A stretch of DNA of 64,000 nt, from assembly GCA_905160935.1 (NCBI GenBank), contig CAJHZI010000240.1, forward strand, positions 2,006,001 through 2,070,000, in the 5' to 3' direction. This document shows, piece after piece, positions 1-12,864 of this stretch. The notes under the pieces are model-generated. The model saw nothing but the letters and a program-made list of their open reading frames with translations. It had not been told where the DNA came from and ran no database searches. The stretch comes from Enchytraeus crypticus (lineage: Eukaryota; Annelida; Clitellata; Enchytraeida; Enchytraeidae). Each line of letters opens with the position of its first letter. The stretch's first letter is position 1. The position numbers and the translations under genes are program-made.

Positions 1-299
1 TGTATCCAATTTATAGAAAGCTTACATTATGAAGTATTAAGTGAATTTAGATGTAACGGCATAAAAATATTAAAATTAATAGAGAGTATTGGCTGTATAT
101 AGATAGTGATGGTAATAGTAATTGTAATAAAAACCTCTGGATAATATGAAGATTATATTCTAGCAATATTATAAATACATCTTATAATTAACTGCAAAAC
201 ATGTATTATTGATTCTAGAGATGCTGATTATACGTGTATCGTATTAATAATCATTAGGATTATATTTATCATTATAATAATAGTTTAAATTTTCATTAG

Positions 300-440
300 A
301 AATCCAGAAGGAAAGTCAGGGACATCCGCGACTCACATGTTGCTACAAATCTATTCATCATATGTAATCAGAAACAGCGTATGTAAATGAAAAGGAGATC
401 CCAAATGGTGTCAGTCCAATTAACAAACGACAGTCAGGAT
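300..440 (-). repeat. SINE S4 fragment
   Basis: GTCAGGGACATCCGCGACTC, ACATGTTGCTACAAATCTAT and CAGTCAGGATA correspond to the internal part of the 48-kb copy. It adjoins the TA/ACATGT repeat on its right. Confidence 0.55.
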
Positions 441-609
441 ATATATATATATATACGTGTATATATAAATATACATGTATATATATATACATGTATATAT
501 ATATATATACATATACATGTATATATATATATACATGTATATATATACATGTATATATATACATGTATATATATACATGTATATATATATATACATATAC
601 ATGTATATG

Positions 610-641
<32 letters not shown>

Positions 642-686
642 TATACATGTATATATATACATGTATATATATACATGTATATATAT

Positions 687-730
<44 letters not shown>
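441..730. repeat. TA/ACATGT microsatellite, ~290 bp
   Basis: Alternating TA runs spaced by the palindrome TACATGTA every 10-20 bp. All six frames are open because the repeat has no stops. It encodes nothing credible. Confidence 0.9.
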
Positions 731-731
<1 letters not shown>

Positions 732-816
732 CTTTTTACAGACTTGGCGAGTAAATAGTTTTGAAATTCCAGATATCGAAACGAGCAATTGATGCAAAAT
801 ATTTAGAGATTTAAAT

Positions 817-3800
817 TTAATTCAATAATCTAGAATTCTCCGATTCGTTTTCCTGATTATGTTCCAGATTGCATCTCCCGCACTCACACGAACACTTCCT
901 TTCTGTCACTTCCACGAGTGCTTCTCGAAGCTTTAGCCAAAACTCTTCCCTCTCCGGAGGCTGTTCTTTCCAGGTAATGTATGTCTTCTTCCTAATGAGC
1001 ATTTGCACGGCAGTCGGCATGTTTTCCAGTTCTAAAGGCGTTAGCATGATTGGAATCAGGATATTCCAGCCTCTCTTGAATCCATCTATCTGACCCATCT
1101 CTAGTTCAAACTGACACCAGTGACTCGCAAGAAAATTCTTGCTCAAAATTAGAATAACTTTTCTACTTTCTTTAATCGAGCTGATTATATTCTCCTGAAT
1201 TCCAAGTCCTACCGTGAAATCTCTTTCGTGAATGCACAGACTGAATTTCGCAGCGAGCCTGGACGAGTACGGTAGAGTCGGGTAGCTCCAAGAGCCTTCG
1301 ATGTTTGGTATTAGTTCCTGTACCACCCATTCATGGTCCCGATGATCGTATGACACAAAGGCGTCGTACCTGTAGTCCTTCAGTCGATCCATCTGGCGCT
1401 GGTAGGCCATTCTGTCTGATTTAAAGCTTATCAGAAAGTAGCGAATGTCCCACCGGTGGCGATACAAGCAGACGGAGAGAATGACGCAGAAAGAAGCAAA
1501 AGCGAGAAGACTACCCGAGAAGATAAGCAGAAGAGAACTGGAGCATTCGATACGTAGTGAGGACACGACGTGATCTAGGTCCTCGAATGTGGTTCTGTTG
1601 CCGTTATAGTAGCAGTAGATCTTCGTAAGCTCAGGGACCTCGTGCTGATTGTCTTTCGTCCATTGAAGAAAGGTCAAAAAATTAAAGGACTGACAGCTGC
1701 ACTGTATAGGATTTCCCTTTAGTCTAAGAGTGGTATTTAAATTTGTCATCATTGTCTTTAGTGTGTCGATGTCGGAGTCTTTCAAAAATGGAAGTAAGTT
1801 GTAGGACAGGTCAAGACTAGTTAAATTTTTCATATGACTAAACTCAAAGTTTATGTTTATCAACGCATTTGAACTCAAATTTAAGCTTTTTAGTTGAGAT
1901 AGACTTTTGAAGACGTCTCTACGAATTGTCTTTATGTTATTCTTTGCTATGTTAAGTTCGAGAAGATGATGATAGTGCTGGAACATTTCAAAATTATAGT
2001 CGAATTGAAACTGATCTCCAAGATCGTTGCCATCAGCAATCAGTGCGGTTAGTTTGAGTCCGTTTTGGATACTCTCCTTTAGAATGTGAGGGTTGATGTG
2101 GCTGGCTCCATTCTTACTAATATCGAGCGACAGTGAAACTGTACGAGACGGCCGAAAAACAATAACTGGCCCTGTAAATATCTTAATATTGTTCGATTTA
2201 AAGATTAGTTTTCGAAAATTTGATGGATTGCCAGTGACATGGATTTTGGGAAGCCTTTCGATATATGCCTTGAAGGTTGCAGCCAGATTAACACTTTCCA
2301 ACCTAGCACCTACTGCTATAGTCAAAATATCCTTCGAAATGACTCCTTGGTGAAACAAATTTAATTGTTTGGACGAATCTCCTAAAATATTTCGCTTTTT
2401 GAGGCGAGGTACGATAAGATTTCTAATCTTGTCTGAGCTCGATTCAGTCTGAGGTAAATCTTCATTATCGGGGTCTTTACCCCTGCTATCACGATTACTG
2501 AAATCGACAAATTCCAGATATTTCATTGAAGACATTTCATGTGCGACGTCTTCTAAATTGTAAAGTCTATTAAATCCCATATGAAGACTGCGCAGACGTG
2601 GAAATGCAGCGCTTAGACCAGGTTCTACCCTTGCAATTCCATTGTTTGCCAAATGTAGTGCCTCTATCTTACATTGTCGGAAGCTGTTGTAGAAATTCGA
2701 GTCTAAATTGGAAGCATGAGGATTGTTGTACGGTGTGATATGTGTCAGTGCTATTTTTTTCAGGTTCTTGCAGTTGATTTCCCGCATTCCTATAGCTGCG
2801 TTTGTAAGGCTTAGATTATGATTGTTACTTAAGTCCAAGGTCTGTAAGTTTGAGAAAAGTCTGAATGTGAAGGGCGCAATATATTTCAGACTGGTTTGCG
2901 TGTCTATTTTCAAACTTACTAATGGTAGCAGATATATATTGTAAAATGAACTTAAGTTGAGATTTGTAAATTTTCCCATTATCGTAAGATTTCTCAGTGC
3001 CACTAAATTGCGAAATTCTCTACCGAATTGAACAGGCGACACCCTGTCCAGCCTTAGGTTGGTGAGAGATTTCAAATTAGAGAAAAAGCGATCGTCAACA
3101 ACTCCGTTGTCACTGATTAGCAGAGCAGAGAGGTTCGTCAAATGTCGAACAAAGGCCGAGGAATTTCCAGTTGTCAAGTTTAATTTATTTTTCTGTAAAT
3201 TTAAATACTTTAAGGAAGGAGTAAAACGAAAAACGCCCTCTTCAATGTTTGCAATTTTATTAACGTATAGATTTAGATTCATCAGCTGGTCGCAGGATTT
3301 GAAATCTCCCTGGTGCAGTCGACTGATGTTGTTGCTGTGCAGTAGGAGTTGTACAGTTCCGTATGGAAGGTTTGACGGTACCTCAGTCAAACCTCTGTTC
3401 TCACAGTAAACAGTTAAACTTCCTTCAGTTGCTTTACAGTGGCATAGCTTGGACTGGCAGACATCGTCTGTTAAACACACACATAGTGCTAGGATGTACA
3501 TGTAGATGATTAACTTGTAATGGTACATTCCTTGGCAAGCTAAAAACCCATCTCTTTCCGTCAAAGGTCTAAATTTTGACCCGCTTGCCTTGGATCTTGG
3601 ACTTACAATGTTTTCATCTCGCTTTCTCTTATGGTCGCTGTGTACTCAGTCGTTATCGTGTGGTGCTTTGGCGACTGTTTGTGTAGAGTCTGCAAGAGAC
3701 ATCCTTGACATTACCTTATGGCGAGGAACCGGACGTTAAATACGAATTGATTGATTAACACGAAACAGACGGATGAACATAAGGATATGCTCAGGGTTGT

Positions 3801-4153
3801 CCTCACAATCTTAGCAACCACGCAAGTTGCGGCATTGATAAAATAGGGGGGAAATGATAAAAGTACTAGTTAAAAAAAATAACCGGAAGTGGAGAAATTA
3901 CTCATAGTGAGTTACGCTATGAAGGGTGGGGAGGGGGGTATGCGTGAATGCGTCGTTGGTTTAGGGGGGAAGAGTGAATTTATATTTCTCATAATCTCTT
4001 TGCTTCTAGAAGGCTCTCTATTAAATCGTTTAATAATTAATAACGTTCGAAACACTTACTTTCCCTGCTGCCTTTGCTCAAGCACTCTCCTGCGCAATTC
4101 CAATGTTGATAGGGAGCTAACGCTATGAAGGCAGCCAGTAGTATCCGAAGCAT
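817..4153 (-). CDS. Toll-like receptor (TLR-a), two exons, 914 aa
   Basis: Single-pass innate immune receptor of the TLR family. Exon 1 is 4153-4060 and exon 2 is 3467-817, joined by a phase-1 GT-AG intron (donor GTAAGT, acceptor TTAACAG). Order of parts in the spliced protein: signal peptide (1 to about 20), LRRNT with CQSKLCHC, about 20 leucine-rich repeats, one LRRCT (about 617-676, C-x-C ... YC ... C), transmembrane helix about 677-699, [11 protein letters not shown] juxtamembrane motif, TIR domain from about 732 (box 1 [11 protein letters not shown], box 2 RDFTVG, box 3 FW). The single cysteine cluster beside the membrane makes it an scc-type TLR. The TIR domain should recruit MyD88-like adaptors, as is known for the family. 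The BB-loop proline is replaced by Val. Exon 2 is also open upstream to 3564, and an alternative unspliced start at 3528 would also give a hydrophobic N-terminus. I prefer the spliced model because both paralogues have it. Confidence 0.93.
3567..3760 (+). repeat. SINE family S5, in TLR-a intron
   Basis: Begins GCTTGCCTTGGATCTTGG, contains CTCGCTTTCTCTTATGGTCG and GTGTGGTGCTTTGGCGA, and ends ACATCCTTGACATTACCTTA, GGAACCGGACGTTAAATAC and a short TTGA tail. It sits about 100 bp upstream of the exon 2 acceptor. Confidence 0.7.
4060..4153 (-). CDS. TLR-a exon 1, signal-peptide exon
   Basis: 94 nt from ATG at 4153 to G/GTAAGTG at 4060/4059, giving 31 codons plus one base. It reads [13 protein letters not shown] and then a polar stretch, a typical signal peptide. 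The split codon A + AC gives Asn and continues in frame into [10 protein letters not shown] of exon 2. Same size, phase and position as the first exons of TLR-b and TLR-c. No transcript evidence is available here. Confidence 0.82.
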
Positions 4154-4231
4154 TTCAGCCAAAGTTGAAAGAGATGGTACTGTAGCGTAATGAAACTCTC
4201 AACACAGATGTTTTTCTGCTGTTTAAAAGAA

Positions 4232-4470
4232 ATTAAAAGTAGGCTAAACACGCATTATAGTGAAATGACCAACTATGTTGAAATCTATCACTTTTAATAC
4301 CACATGTTTAAACCGTTAGGAAATTTAGAGCATCATCCGTGCAACCAGTCCAGTGAAAATCCGAAATTTTACTCTCAGATCAGCGCAACTGGGATTCGAA
4401 CCCACGAGGATTCAGTTCACCTCAGGATCTGTCATTTAAATTTTCATGATACTTTTAAGACATTCTAGTT
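4232..4470 (-). repeat. tRNA-derived SINE, family S2
   Basis: Minus strand contains GGGTTCGAATCCCAGTTGCG (B box), GAGAGTAAAATTTCGGATTT, and a 3' part with GTGGTATTAAAAGTGATAGA and AACATAGTTGGTC. Same order in the copies at 20.7 and 46.0 kb. Confidence 0.75.
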
Positions 4471-5193
4471 TAATTAGTTTTGGAAGCACGTCCACAAAGT
4501 GGTGCAGATGATAGAATTGGGACAGTTTCATCCTATATACTTATTTTACAACAGTAACAACAACAATATTTAAACAGCATAACAAATTCAAATGTGATTT
4601 ACCCGTTAAATTCATTACATAAATTAAATACTTTGATTTAAATCCGATTTCAATTCATATGTGTGAAACCCGAACGCAACTAAAAGAAACGTTCTTTTAT
4701 TTTATTTTCTAACAGGGTTTGATTCCTACCTTATGCCAGATACAAAGCTGTCTTTCCCTCGATATTTCAAGCTACGTTAAAGCACACTAAAAACTCTCAC
4801 TTCTCAAAATAAGGATATATCCACTTCGTAAAACACTTCGATATTTGAAGTATATTTCATAACACATCACTAGCGACAAAGGGAAGCATATAACAAAGTG
4901 CATAAATGTATGAAATGAGGTCAGTCAGAAAACTATGAAGTGACAAAATGTGGATTAACTGTTTACTTTACAACAGGATTTAGTTACAGTGCTGGGTACC
5001 ACGACCCATTGTTATCAGGTCAAGTTTGATCAACAGTTCAACTAGATGGGTGCTTTGCTTTTTATTTAGCCTAGTGTTGTGTTTGATTCTGTTTGTCTGT
5101 ATTATGCAGCTGTATTATTTATCATCTGAATACGATGTTTGTTTCTTACTTATTCATTGATGTTGTGATTGAAATTAAACATACATGTATATT

Positions 5194-5216
5194 CTCTCTC
5201 TCTCTCTATCTATCTC

Positions 5217-5250
<34 letters not shown>

Positions 5251-5293
5251 GCTATCTCTCTCTCTCGCTATCTCTCTCTCTCTCTCTCTCTCG

Positions 5294-5329
<36 letters not shown>
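5194..5329. repeat. (CT)n microsatellite with CGCTAT interruptions
   Basis: About 135 bp of TCTC with periodic TCGC and CTATC variants. A second CT-rich tract is at 10970-11045. Confidence 0.9.
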
Positions 5330-5332
<3 letters not shown>

Positions 5333-7487
5333 GCAATAAACATTATTGAAGAAGTATAGTTTTATTGTTTTTGGAAGACCCGTGTATTTAGATACATTAA
5401 ATGCAATTTATAACTCTTAGGACATTATTTATGTATACCTACGTTCCACTATGATATCTCAATAGACTATAGACAGTTAGTTTTTGATAAGTTTTTGATA
5501 ATTTATAATAAAACCATATATAGGCCTACGTGTACCTACACATTTACATTACTCACATTCGTTATTGAGGTTTGTAATCTACTATATAATATAAATATAC
5601 CGCCTTCCAAGTACACGCATATAGTAGACAAGTGCATGTTAACTGTGGGCCAGTAAATAGCAACGAGGAAAATTAAAGCGTAGTTTAAAGGCGGCTAAAT
5701 GAAACATCCGCTAATTATATGGGTATAGGCTAACATTTTATCAATAAACCAGGAAGAATTAACACTTATTTTATAAATTGTATACTAAATCTTTCCTTTG
5801 CTTTTTAACGCATCGACAAAGACTTCCCTTCAGTGGTATAGGACACACTAGGAGACATTGCATTCACAATTCTGATCAATTATAATCCTACAAAAAGCCA
5901 AAAGAAGCTTTTAAGTGTCGATTTCGTGTCTAGAAGGTATGGCTGATACTGGATTTGAACCCTGCAATGACACTTAGTAGCGAAACAAACCTGTGAAGCC
6001 ATTTGTTCAGTCGTTTAATCAATATCAAACTTATTTGAACTAACACACCTCTAACGGTCTAACCGTCTGCCACTAGGCATAGCCTTAACTTACATTCCAA
6101 CCGTAATCTCTCGTATTTTCATTAAATTGAGATCATCATCTTACCTCATCTTACCATTCAAATAAAAAACCGTAATTTGATCATTGAGCAAGCTTAGCAA
6201 TAGCAATAACAAAAATGAAAAGTTGTTACTGTCTAACAAGGCAACATCGAGTATCATGAAATCTCAGTCGAGAAGAAATGTAAAGAGTTCATAACGGTAC
6301 CAAATTATTAATCCAAAGCCCATTCAAAGATATCTGAAATAAAAGGAGGTTTACTGGTCACAGCTGATGGACACCAGGTAGCAAAGAGAAATGGAAAAGT
6401 AGGTCAAAAGGAGACATATATCTCTACAAAAGGTCAAAGACCGTACTGGTTGCTTTATTCAATGCAGAGTCTCTATTTTTAATCTATTCCTGGTTCATCC
6501 AATGCAATTATTAACCTACTATACCTGCACATTTGCATATTTTACTAACGAGTCTCTATATTCATAAATTAAGTCCTTATGAATTTATTCATTATTTTTA
6601 GTAAAACATTTAATTACTAAAGTTCTTTGATAAAAAAAGCCGCAAAGCCGATGATTGCGTCAGTTTCATCTCTCGAAAGTGATATCAATGACGTGCGAGC
6701 CTAGGATTTGAACCCCGCACATACTAATCACATAAGTGATCTAAAGTTTTGCAGACTCCAGAGCCTAATCGAAATTTAAAATTCCGTTATATTAACTGAC
6801 AGGATGAATTTTATTATATTTACTGTGCAATTGAAGATCAATAGACTCATTTGCTGTCAAATTTAAATATCCAATTAATTTAATAAGCAGAACGCCAGTA
6901 CCATATCATATAATTTAAAATTGATAGTCCATAGAAATTGAGTTTGATTCCCGGGAAGGTTTATCAGAGAGTAAAATCTCAAATATTCAACATATCATTA
7001 GAATGGGCAATAAACGGACCATGAACTGATTGATGGTACAAACGTGCGATACTAAAAGTAGAGTGCTAAATAGTATCATAGATGATCATCTTACGATATT
7101 ACATGTTTCAACTATACTGATTCCGTTGAACTTTCTAAACTTGAGATAAGATAAGTATATTGATATTACTGATTAGAGCTGTTCGGTTTATTTAAAATTT
7201 ACATTCTCACAAAATCCTTAAATTTATCGAAATATTTTATTTTCTCATAGTTATTTGAACAAAGGTACATGTATATTAAAATTCAAACGCAAATAAGGAC
7301 ACTGATGCAATGCAGGGAGACTATTGCTTAAGCGCATTTGTCTTAGTTTAGGAAATTATGAGACTGAAGCTCTTGCTAAAGCTGACATTGCTGGAGCAGG
7401 CAGTCGATATTGGTCGTTGTGCATTATTTAATTTGTCAATGTTTTGCTAACTATGAATTTTGTAAAAAATATCCTAGACCAATCGCT

Positions 7488-7600
7488 CGAGACCGAGACC
7501 AATACCGGATCCTTCGAGACCACGACCAAGACCAAAACCGGCAAAATCCGGTTTCAAGCGGTATCGAGACCAAGACCAGGTCTCGAGAACTACAAATCTG
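7488..7600. repeat. GAGACC-rich imperfect repeat
   Basis: Dense GAGACC/AAGACC units around the small palindrome AAACCGGCAAAATCCGGTTT. Looks like a DNA-transposon terminus. Followed directly by an S4 SINE 3' end (7638-7735). Confidence 0.4.
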
Positions 7601-7830
7601 GTATTTTGTCTGTGATTTATTGCAGTGTCGTAATGCAGTGACGTTTCTGACATCATCTTTGTATGAGGAAACGGAAGTTAAACCTTTATTATTATTATTA
7701 GTATTAATACTATTATTATTATGATAATTACTGTTATTATTATTAATGTGTCATCGCTGAAAGTTGCTGATTTTGAATATGTGCTAGACTTATAGAAATC
7801 CATTAATTCTGTCTCTAAATAAAACTCTCA

Positions 7831-10800
7831 CTAATTAATCGACTGAGAGTTTGCGGATGTCGTGGAGAAACCCTCCTCAGTACCTATATGTTCCAGATCA
7901 TGTAACTCTCTACCACACTCGCACGTACAAGGTCGTTCTGCTGCATCCAGCAAAGCCTCCCGAAGTCGCTTCCAGAATTCCGCACGCTCATGACTCTCCC
8001 AACTGATGTAGGTCTTCTTTCTTATAAGCATTTGTAAGTTCGGCGGCATGTCCTCAAGTTTTAGAGGCGTCAGCAGAATTGGGATTGCAATGCTCCAGCC
8101 TCTTTGAATTCCATGCACCAAACTCAATTCAAGTTCAAACGTGCACCACTCGCTTTGGAGAAACTGTTTACTCAGAATCAGTAAAACCTTTCTACTTTGT
8201 TTTATCGATTTGTTTATATTGTCCTGAATAACACCACCTGGCATGAAATCTCTTTCGTGAACGCACAGGCGGAATCGTGGACTGCTAGTGTTTGCGGATG
8301 AATATTCCAAGCCTCCTTCGAGATTAGGCAGAAGTTCCTGAGTAATCCACTCCTTGTCTCCGTCCTCGTAGGACACGAATGCGTCATAACGGTATCCTCT
8401 TCTCTGATCCAGAAGACGCTGATATGAGTCCTTTTTCGTTCTGAAGTTGATGAGGCAGTACCGGATGTCCCATCTGTGTCGATACAAGCACACGGAGAGC
8501 ATCACGCAGAAGCTGACAAAGGCCAGGAGGCTCCCGCATACAACGAGAAGTAAAGAACTGGAGCATTCGAATTCAAGATCTGGCAAAATTTTATCATGTA
8601 GATGATCGAATTGAACGTTATTTCCATTGAAATCGCAGTACATTTTTTCCAATTCAGGAACGCTATGGTTGAAGTCGCTCATCCATTGAAGAAACTTTAA
8701 AAAACTAAGAGTTTTGCAGCTGCACTGAATTGGATTGCCTCTTAGGTAAAGTGTAGTGTTTGACTTTTCCACAAGCTCTTTCAGTAAGTCTAAAACCGGA
8801 TCTTTAATATAAGTCATTAAATTGAACGATAAATCCAATTGAGACAGTCGCGTAATATGACTGAATTCAAATCCGATATCAGTCAATGAATTTGAACTTA
8901 GATTCAACGTCTCCAATCGTGAGAGATTTTTAAAAGCTGGTTTGTGCAAAGTCTTTATGTTGTTCCACGATAGACTGAGATTTAGAAGATCCTTGTAGTG
9001 CTCAAATACTGCTCCGCTCTTATCTTTATCCAGCTGATCGCCCAAATTGTTATGATCAGCAATTATTTCAGAAATATTAGTCCCTCGTTCAATGCTCAAT
9101 TTAAGAATATCGGGTGAAATACATTTAGCATAATTACCGCTTATGTCAATAGATATTTGAGTATTATTTGATGGGTTACCAAACACCACAGGTCCTATGA
9201 ATCTGCGAAGACTGTTTGACCGAAACATAATCTTTTTTAAATGCTTAGCACTTCCGAGGAACACTACCTGAGGAAGAAACCAATACTGATTGGAATCAGC
9301 ATGAACGAAGGACGCCGTAAGATCGATTCCTCCTAAGTTCTGGTGTATCGGAACACACCAAGAGTCTTGGGCTGTAGTGCTGAAATATGCACAGTCGAAA
9401 TCTACTGTTCCGTTCTTTGTCATATGAAATTTACAGGGAAACCGACAAGGAATCCATTTTGGCAGTTCGCAAAACCCGCTTGGGTCGTGACTTAATGGCG
9501 TGGGCTCATTATTCAACTCTCCTGCAATTCTTGAATCGGAATGAGAATTGATTCCATTGGATCCGGAATTTCCAAATTCCACCGCTTGATAACTTAGACC
9601 TACAAATGTAAGATTATGCATTTGCTGCAGCTCATTTATCAGCGTTCCAACATTGTGCAAACGATTAAATCCTAACTGGATTCCCTTCAGATTTTGAACA
9701 GCCTGCCCAAAACCTTTCTTAACCTGAATTATATTATTCTTCTGCAGGCTTAACGAGGTAATTTTACTACCATTTAAAACACCGTAAAAACTTTCATTCA
9801 AAACGTTATAGCTGTCATCGTATGAGACTATATTGTCGAGGGTTAAGGTATCAACACGTGTATAGTTTAGGGATGTCAGGCCTGTGATGGCTGCTTTAAG
9901 ACCGAGACCAGTGTTCAAACCAAAGTCTAAACTACCTAAGAGTTTAAGAGGTTGAAAGGCTCTCGAATCAATCTGGCGCAGAGTGCCTTTGGATCTGATT
10001 TTGAGATAGTTTAATCCCGTCATGTCTTTAAAAGACTCATTCGTTAAAATGGTGAAGTCACCACTAATCGCCAACTGTTTGATTGAGGCGAATATTCCAC
10101 GAAATTCAGAACCAAACGTTACAGCGCCCGCTCTGTCTAGATCAAGCGTTTCTAGTTTTGTAAAATTTACAAAACAATCTTCACCAACATAGATATTATT
10201 GTAAATTCTGAGAACTTTAAGATTTTCTATACTTTTAATGCACTCGTTGGAACCGTTTATTCCAATATTCAAGTTATTGTTGTACAGATTTAACTGGACA
10301 AGATTTGTCAAATTGGCAAATGTGGCCTCCTCAATGTATGAGATGTCATTACTCTGGAGATACAAATGCTGCATACGACTGTAATTAACGAAATCTTGAG
10401 AACTTAGGTTGGAAATTCTGTTGAAGGAAAGGTCCAACTCAACAATGTCTGCTGGAAGATTTTCTGGAACGTGGAAAAGGTTTCCGTTTTTGCAATTGAC
10501 CGATGGACCTCCAAGTTTCTTTGAATAACTGCATCTGCATATCCTTGGACATATTGGTTTGCCTGAAATATAAAATTACATTTATATATTAATACTAATA
10601 ATAATAAAGGTTTAACGTCTGTTTCGTCGTGCCAGAATTATGTCAGGGGCGTCATTATTTTGAACTCTTCGACCATTTGAAACGCATTAAGTTCTAATTA
10701 TGTATGTGTATCACATTACACCTTGTCATGGTGGACTGCGTCTGTAGCATGTCAGTAAGTTGCTAGAATCTGGGTCGGCAGGCGTAGGGTTCAAATACAA

Positions 10801-12864
10801 TGCTCTCAGCGGTTAGATGCTTTCGAAACAGTAAACGTGGATACACTGTAGTTTTGGATTTCGTTTATGTATGGCCATGATTTGCCGTACTTTTTCGTCT
10901 ACATGTACATGTATGTCAAGCATGTCATCACAACGTTTCTCGAAGAACCAAAAATATATAGTTTTCTCTCTCTTTCTTTCTTTCTCGCTCTCTCTTTCTC
11001 TCTTCCTCTCTGTGTCCTACCTCTCCTCCTCTTTCCCTCTCTACTCTCTATTATTAGTAGTTGGTCGTCTCTGAAAAAACCAGTAAATATTGAATACTAT
11101 ATAAATACTAAAATGTAGTATCTCAAAGGACTAGTTTGTATATTTTTATATATATACTAATTTTTCGAGAGAGACTAGCTCGCGCACAATTAGTCAATAA
11201 CCTCGGAGTCAGGGAGTCTGTAGAAGTGTCTCTCTCACTCGTCAGACAGCGATGTGTATTTATATATAACGTCGTTTTGCAATTTACTTTTAAAATCATA
11301 CTAAAAGTCTTTTTCTCGTCTGTGTGAATCTTGCATTCTTTGCATAGCTGATATGCATTTTAGATTTTATTTCGAGTTCTTCTATGCTCCTAATCATTGT
11401 TTTTAAAAACGAGCAGATTCAAGACACAACCCAAGCTTAAAACCTCATTTATTTGATAAGTAAGCAAAATTAATCTAATCAAGTCACAATTGCTCACCGC
11501 TTCAATACTCATTGCCATCATTTAAAGAAATGATTCCTTAATACATGCATTCGCCATTCATTATGTCTAGTGTCGACTTCTGCAATAACGATTTTGATTG
11601 GTCTCACAGTGTAATTTTTAAACTATATTTTCTAAATACTAAATTGATATCTTATTTAATTTTATTAACTGTAATACGCAGTGGCGAATCCAGGGGGAGG
11701 GCCAGGGGACCCGGGCACCCCCTTAGCGCCGCCAATAAAAAATGTTAAGCTATATTTTATTTACTATTTCGATGTTTAAATATTTTAGAAATGGTAGTGG
11801 TTAGGGGGGGCCCGGGGGAAGGGTAAGACAGGGTATATATTCATTGCTTTTATGGTAATTACGATGTGTAAATATGTTAGCAATGGCAGTGGTTAGGGGG
11901 GGCCCGGGGGGAGGGAAAGACAGGGAATGCAGTTGCAAAAGCTCGATTTTTTCTAGAATATACTAGGAGCCCTGTATAATGGAAGGGGCCTGAAAAATGT
12001 TGACCGTTTCACTAGCTCTCAATTTTCACTTGAACCAATGCATAACCAAATTGGAGGAAAAAGGGTGTAAGTAAAAAATGCGAACTCTGTCCCGTAGCAG
12101 TGGTGCAAACAGCCTTGGCTGGGAGGGGCTTAAGCCCCCTCCCCCCACCGCCAAAATTATGTCACTTTTGCAATTCGTAGAGATCCGCAGAGTTTCTTCA
12201 GAGGTGAAAAAATTAATCTACTTTTTCCAAAACAAATGTAGGACTTTCGGTTTTCCCCTGACTTTAGTACGGGTATGAGCGGGGAGGGGGGATAAGGTAC
12301 GAGAATACACTCACTCTATGAGCCCAACGTATTTTGAGCCCCCCACAAAAAATTGTCTGGTTGTGTCACATGTCCCGAAGAAGGCGTAAGCAAAAATTTC
12401 GGGCTCTTTTCGGGCACATTTCTTTTGCAGATTGATTTGAGTGAATTTATCTGTAGTGGTGGGTGCTGTGGGACGTCCCTGACATAATCCTTGGATGAGG
12501 AAACGGACGTTGAACCTTTATTATTATCATTATTATTATTTTTAGTAGTAGTAGTAGTAGTGGCAGTAGTAGTCGGATCTATTTTGCAGTTGATCGACAT
12601 AAACACTTGTGGAGCCTGACATTGTTTGCGAAATCAATGATGAAAATGTTCAATTAAAAAACCCCATATTTTATTAACCTAATATATTATAGAACAACTG
12701 ACAATAAATAAATAATATGATAACAGTGGTTAGTTTAAAAGCGATCAATTCATACCTTCAACAAACATGCTCAGTTCCGTTCCTGAATTCAAAATTCCAC
12801 AACTGCTCTTCAAGTCTTGAAGAATAAATAAGAGAATAACCGAAGCCATACACAATCCACTCAT
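7831..12864 (-). CDS. Toll-like receptor (TLR-b), two exons, 946 aa
   Basis: TLR family receptor. Exon 1 is 12864-12756 (signal peptide), the phase-1 intron is 12755-10563, and exon 2 is 10562-7831. Exon 2 opens with an LRRNT (CPRICRCSYSKK ... VNCKNG) lying upstream of the first in-frame ATG-like codon, so an ORF-only call would cut off the LRRNT. Then follow LRRs with many N-glycosylation sequons, a Cys-rich insert at about 363-443, one LRRCT, a TM helix at about 707-729, [11 protein letters not shown], and a TIR from about 762 (YDAFVSYEDGD, RDFMPGG, FW). It keeps the BB-loop proline that the other two receptors lack. The tail ends with CTCECG and a short serine-rich segment. The 2.2-kb intron is mostly degraded repeats. 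No frameshift or stop is seen. Confidence 0.95.
11681..12480. repeat. G-rich degraded transposon-like region in TLR-b intron
   Basis: CAGTGGCGAATCCAGGGGGA at 11690 is a typical DNA-transposon end. GCAGTGGTGCAAACAGCC at 12095 looks like a second such end. Two tandem copies of GGCAGTGGTTAGGGGGGGCC-type blocks lie at 11780-11930. No transposase is recognised. Confidence 0.35.
12756..12864 (-). CDS. TLR-b exon 1, signal-peptide exon
   Basis: 109 nt from ATG at 12864 to donor G/GTATGA (12756/12755): 36 codons plus one base. The N-terminus MSGLCMASVILLFILQ is hydrophobic and fits a signal peptide. Split codon G + GC gives Gly and leads into KPICPRICRC of exon 2, whose acceptor is TTTCAG. Phase agreement with the acceptor, plus the hydrophobic start, supports the exon. 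Confidence 0.85.

Larger units (their letters stand above)
4471..7637. other. intergenic, TLR-a to TLR-b: no gene seen
   Basis: AT-rich. Contains the CT microsatellite, weak S1 SINE traces (about 5905-6000, 6650-6735) and otherwise nothing recognisable. The TLR-a promoter should lie here. Confidence 0.6.

Noticed and set aside
358..797. Several overlapping open frames on both strands rich in Ile, Tyr, His, Met
   Set aside because: They are translations of the TA/ACATGT microsatellite, which lacks stop codons in every frame. The same holds for frames at 13804-14094, 22915-23160 and 46863-47270.
3468..3564. Start of TLR-a at 3564 as given by the longest open frame
   Set aside because: The stretch is intron sequence with an S5 SINE just upstream, and a spliced signal-peptide exon fits better. 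The alternative start at 3528 is kept as a finding.
4380..4410. GGGATTCGAACCC-type motif suggesting a tRNA gene (also at 20.83 and 46.11 kb)
   Set aside because: No tRNA cloverleaf can be drawn, and the motif sits inside a 240-bp repeated unit. It is the B box of SINE family S2.
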